Below the pieces are notes generated by a model. The model did not search any database and was not told the DNA's origin. It saw nothing but the letters and a program-made list of their open reading frames with translations. Positions 6,313 through 8,034 of a stretch of 8,034 nucleotides of DNA are shown here, one piece after another. Made by a program: the position numbers and the translations under genes. Every line of letters begins with the position of its first letter. Positions within the stretch are counted from its first letter, which is position 1. This DNA is from Nitrospirota bacterium (lineage in GTDB: Bacteria > Nitrospirota_A > Leptospirillia > Leptospirillales > Leptospirillaceae), in contig DAIBSV010000086.1 of NCBI GenBank assembly GCA_027415455.1, positions 1 through 8,034 of the forward strand. The letters run 5' to 3'.

Positions 6313-6621
6313 TTGGCCAAGTCCCTTGAAAAAAGAATTTTTTTAAAACTCATCATGCCGGTCCTCGTTCTGATCGTGATTTCATGGGTCCTTTACAGCG
6401 TCAAGGATCCCTTGATGAAGGGGGCCGCCTCGGTGGCCCTCCTCTTTTTCATCTCCTTCGTTTTTTTTATTCTCAGGAAGCAATGGCAGGAAAGGGAGGA
6501 CTTCAAGGTTCCCACTTGGCTTTTCGTGGTCCTTATCTCAATTCTCATCCTTTTTCTGACACTTGTTGGAGTCCTTCCCATCGTGACAATGTTCACGAAG
6601 CCTCCCGCCTCCTACCCCTGA
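6313..6621 (+). CDS. Small three-helix membrane protein, function unknown
   Basis: A 102-residue protein with helices at about 11-30, 38-55 and 68-92. Helix one is preceded by a basic N-terminus (MAKSLEKRIFLK) and helix two is followed by a strongly charged loop (RKQWQEREDFK, 55-65), which suggests a cytoplasmic N-terminus. There are no cysteines or histidines and no catalytic motif. It follows PEP carboxylase by 38 bases with no terminator, so it is probably in the same operon, but a link to CO2 or bicarbonate handling is only a guess from position. Start: TTG 6313 is preferred for its AGGAGGG; an ATG at 6295 would add six residues. I do not recognise the family. Confidence 0.75.
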   Translation: MAKSLEKRIFLKLIMPVLVLIVISWVLYSVKDPLMKGAASVALLFFISFVFFILRKQWQEREDFKVPTWLFVVLISILILFLTLVGVLPIVTMFTKPPASYP

Positions 6622-6655
6622 CGCCCCGCCCCTTCCTGGTTCTCCGGGCAGGGTG

Positions 6656-6685
6656 GCATTTTTTCCACATCCCAGGAAAAAATGC
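6656..6685 (+). repeat. Perfect 11-bp inverted repeat, possible terminator of the PEP carboxylase operon
   Basis: GCATTTTTTCC (6656-6666) and GGAAAAAATGC (6675-6685) are exact reverse complements around the 8-base loop ACATCCCA. It begins 35 bases after the stop of the 6313 gene. A T5 run (6691-6695) follows, but five bases after the stem, and the stem is AT-rich, so it is a weak intrinsic terminator at best. A protein-binding dyad upstream of lpxC is the alternative. A second dyad, TCGAC-CT-GTCGA, lies at 6709-6720, and a small one, TGCC-TTTTT-GGCA, at 6767-6779. Confidence 0.55.
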
Positions 6686-6724
6686 GACACTTTTTCCATC
6701 GCTCCTCATCGACCTGTCGAGAGG

Positions 6725-6742
6725 GGTGTCTATTAAGTCATT
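6725..6742 (+). repeat. Copy 2 of the 18-base intergenic motif, GGTGTCTATTANNTCATT
   Basis: The bases match those at 1758-1775 in 16 of 18 positions and lie just before the AT-rich block upstream of lpxC. Confidence 0.4.
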
Positions 6743-6760
6743 GCCATAATATAATTTAAG
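6743..6760 (+). promoter_or_regulatory. AT-rich promoter-like block upstream of lpxC
   Basis: A perfect TATAAT is at 6750-6755 and an overlapping CATAAT at 6745-6750, about 145 bases before the lpxC start. The hexamer 17 bases upstream of TATAAT, TGTCTA, is a poor -35 but is part of the repeated motif at 6725-6742. If this is the promoter, lpxC has a leader of about 135 bases (to 6899) that holds the small TGCC-TTTTT-GGCA dyad and nothing else I recognise. Confidence 0.45.
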
Positions 6761-6899
6761 ACAGAGTGCCTTTTTGGCATCTCGCTTGCTGTGATTCGTC
6801 GTCAGAATATGGAAAGTCGGATCAATCGGTCCGGATACCAGTCATCGGGGAAACCGGTCAGGCGGAATCAACGCTCCCGAATGGGGGGGAGGAATGCGG

Positions 6900-7815
6900 A
6901 TGAGGTGGCAGAGAACGCTGGCAAAGCCGGTCGAGATCCGGGGAACAGGTCTGCACTCCGGAAGGGAAGTGGCGCTGCTTCTTCATCCGGCGCCCGAGAA
7001 CCACGGGATCGTCTTTCACCGGTCCGATCTGGGAAGCGTCTATATCCCGGCGCATGTCCGATTCGTCTCGACGGAACGTTCGACGCTTTCGACCGTCCTT
7101 TTTGATGGCCAGGCGACGGTTCAGACGATCGAGCATCTGATGTCGGCCCTGAACGGGCTTTACCTCGACAATCTCGTCGCCGAGATCGATGGTGCAGAGC
7201 TTCCTATCCTGGATGGATCGTCCCGCCCTCTCGTCGAGGCAATTACCGCTGCCGGAATCGTAGAGCAGAAGAAGACCCAGAGATTTTATCGTGTTGTCCG
7301 GTCCGAAGAGTTCGTCTCCGGGAATAAATATCTTGCGGTTGAACCCTCCGACCGCTTCGAGGTGGATTACGAGATCGACTTCGGTCCAGGGCTTCTTCAA
7401 CGGTATCGCTTTACCTTGAGCGAATCCTCCTACGCGTCGGATATCTCCCGCGCCAAGACCTTCTGTTTCGAGTCGGATATCCACAAGATGCGCGCTATGG
7501 GGCTGGCTAGGGGAGGGAGTCTTTCAAACGCCCTCGTGATGGGTAAGAACGCTCTTTTGAACCCGGATCAGCAGACTTATGCGGACGAGTTTGTGCGCCA
7601 CAAGATCCTTGATTTCCTAGGGGACGTGAGGTTGCTCGACCGCCCGGTGGTCGGGCGGTTCGTCGTCCGGCGGGGGGGGCCATGCCTTTCATACCGGATG
7701 TCTCCGGTCTCTCTGGGAGAAAGGGAATCTGGCACTTTCTTCGACCAAGGCGCCCGCTTCCGATGTCGAGTCCACGTCCGTCCCCGGAGAAAAGCTCATC
7801 CCTCTCAGTCAGTAA
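6900..7815 (+). CDS. lpxC: UDP-3-O-acyl-N-acetylglucosamine deacetylase (LpxC), with a +1 frameshift in this sequence
   Basis: LpxC is the zinc-dependent, committed step of lipid A synthesis. Signatures: RTLAKPVEIRGTGLHSGREV (5-24), VQTIEHLMSALNGLYLDN (74-91, Glu78 and zinc ligand His79), SRAKTFCFESDI (183-194) and DEFVRHKILDFLGDVRLL (229-246, zinc ligands His234 and Asp238). After VVGRFVVRRGG (250-260) the frame goes wrong at a G8 run (7672-7679). With seven Gs it continues HAFHTGCLRSLWEKG and ends at TAA 7813-7815, giving 304 residues, the usual family length, and restoring His261, the equivalent of the catalytic His of E. coli LpxC (SGHAL). As written, that His is lost and the frame stays open to the window edge. 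Sequencing error or slippage in a G run is the likeliest cause; true inactivation would be surprising for a normally essential gene. Start: ATG 6900 is seven bases after GGAGG; ATG 6894 is too close. Confidence 0.93.
7672..7679 (+). other. Run of eight Gs that shifts the lpxC frame
   Basis: Seven Gs give the family sequence RRGGHAF; eight give RRGGPCL. The run is the only place where a one-base change restores both the family motif and the normal length. Confidence 0.85.
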
Positions 7816-7846
7816 CCCTTTCGGAAGGCTGTCCCTTTTCGAGCCG

Positions 7847-8034
7847 CTATCTCCGGGCGGAGTTTTCCCGGGCCAGGGAGAGGATGGAACAGACCAGGGG
7901 AGTGTCCGAGACCTCCGTCTGGCATCCGAGTCGGTATTCCGGCTCGAGCATCATGGCCTTGGCCAGAAAGTCCTCCTTGGGGTTCCGCTTTCCAAGCGAT
8001 TCCAGCCCTTCGACGATCTTCACGAGACAGGTCC
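7847..8034 (-). CDS. [2Fe-2S] ferredoxin, C-terminal part (N-terminus beyond window)
   Basis: The visible 61 residues begin TCLVKIVEGLESLG and include EYRLGCQTEV near residue 36, ending at TAG (7849-7847). Cys2 would be the third and Cys37 the fourth cluster ligand; a gap of 35 residues and the RLxCQ context match the C-terminal half of adrenodoxin-type/Isc-type ferredoxins (E. coli Fdx has a gap of 36). A further Cys48 (PLVC) is not an expected ligand. The first two ligands lie outside the window. Role: a small cytoplasmic one-electron carrier; the partner cannot be told from here. It converges on lpxC with only 31 bases between the stops, where I see no strong terminator. The frame is supported by this motif despite being short. 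Confidence 0.75.
   Translation of the reverse strand, partial: TCLVKIVEGLESLGKRNPKEDFLAKAMMLEPEYRLGCQTEVSDTPLVCSILSLARENSARR

Noticed and set aside
6858..7484. A 208-codon open frame on the minus strand
   Set aside because: It is antisense to lpxC, whose motifs and zinc ligands are clear on the plus strand.
7817..7839. CCTT-TCGG-AAGG hairpin and T4 between lpxC and the ferredoxin gene, as a terminator
   Set aside because: The stem has only four base pairs and the T4 lies seven bases after it; too weak to call.
7680..8034. The uncorrected lpxC frame continuing open to the window edge as a longer fusion protein
   Set aside because: The tail has no family similarity, lies antisense to the ferredoxin gene, and one base restores a normal LpxC end.
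1..8034. CRISPR array, tRNA, rRNA, insertion sequence or phage genes
   Set aside because: No regularly spaced repeats, tRNA-like cloverleaf, transposase motifs or terminal repeats were seen in reading both strands.

Overview
The window looks like chromosomal DNA from a Gram-negative, chemolithoautotrophic bacterium, most likely a Leptospirillum-type member of the Nitrospirota. The pointers are an archaeal-type PEP carboxylase in an otherwise bacterial setting, an LpxC (lipid A synthesis, so an outer membrane), a HyfB-like proton-pumping subunit, strong GGAGG ribosome binding sites with GTG/TTG starts, and a high G+C content. The genus is an inference from family knowledge, not a database match.

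Layout from left to right. (1) Bases 1-1629, minus strand: a HyfB/NuoL-type antiporter subunit that runs off the left edge. (2) Bases 1630-1908: a divergent intergenic region with an AT-rich promoter-like core and a long inverted repeat in the leader of the next gene. (3) Bases 1909-3095, plus strand: a small two-helix membrane protein followed 17 bases later by an M50 (site-2-protease-like) intramembrane metalloprotease. (4) Bases 3049-3924, minus strand: an inositol monophosphatase family enzyme whose 3' end overlaps the protease 3' end by 47 bases. (5) Bases 3925-4125: a short divergent intergenic region. (6) Bases 4126-6621, plus strand: a probable operon of a CopD-like four-helix membrane protein, archaeal-type PEP carboxylase and a three-helix membrane protein. 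(7) Bases 6622-6899: an intergenic region with an 11-bp-arm inverted repeat and an AT-rich promoter-like block. (8) Bases 6900-7815, plus strand: lpxC, broken in this sequence by one extra G in a run of eight. (9) Bases 7847-8034, minus strand: the C-terminal part of a [2Fe-2S] ferredoxin that enters from the right edge.

Functionally this is mostly housekeeping and energy/carbon metabolism: ion-translocating electron transport (hyfB), anaplerotic CO2 fixation (PEP carboxylase), electron carriage (ferredoxin), envelope biogenesis (lpxC) and membrane proteolysis (M50). I see no mobile element, CRISPR array, rRNA or tRNA. I do not see a convincing new defence or mobile system. The points most worth a second look are the lpxC frameshift, an 18-base motif shared by the two large intergenic regions, the structured leader at 1826-1875, the protein-coding convergent overlap, and the uncharacterised small membrane proteins next to PEP carboxylase and the M50 protease.
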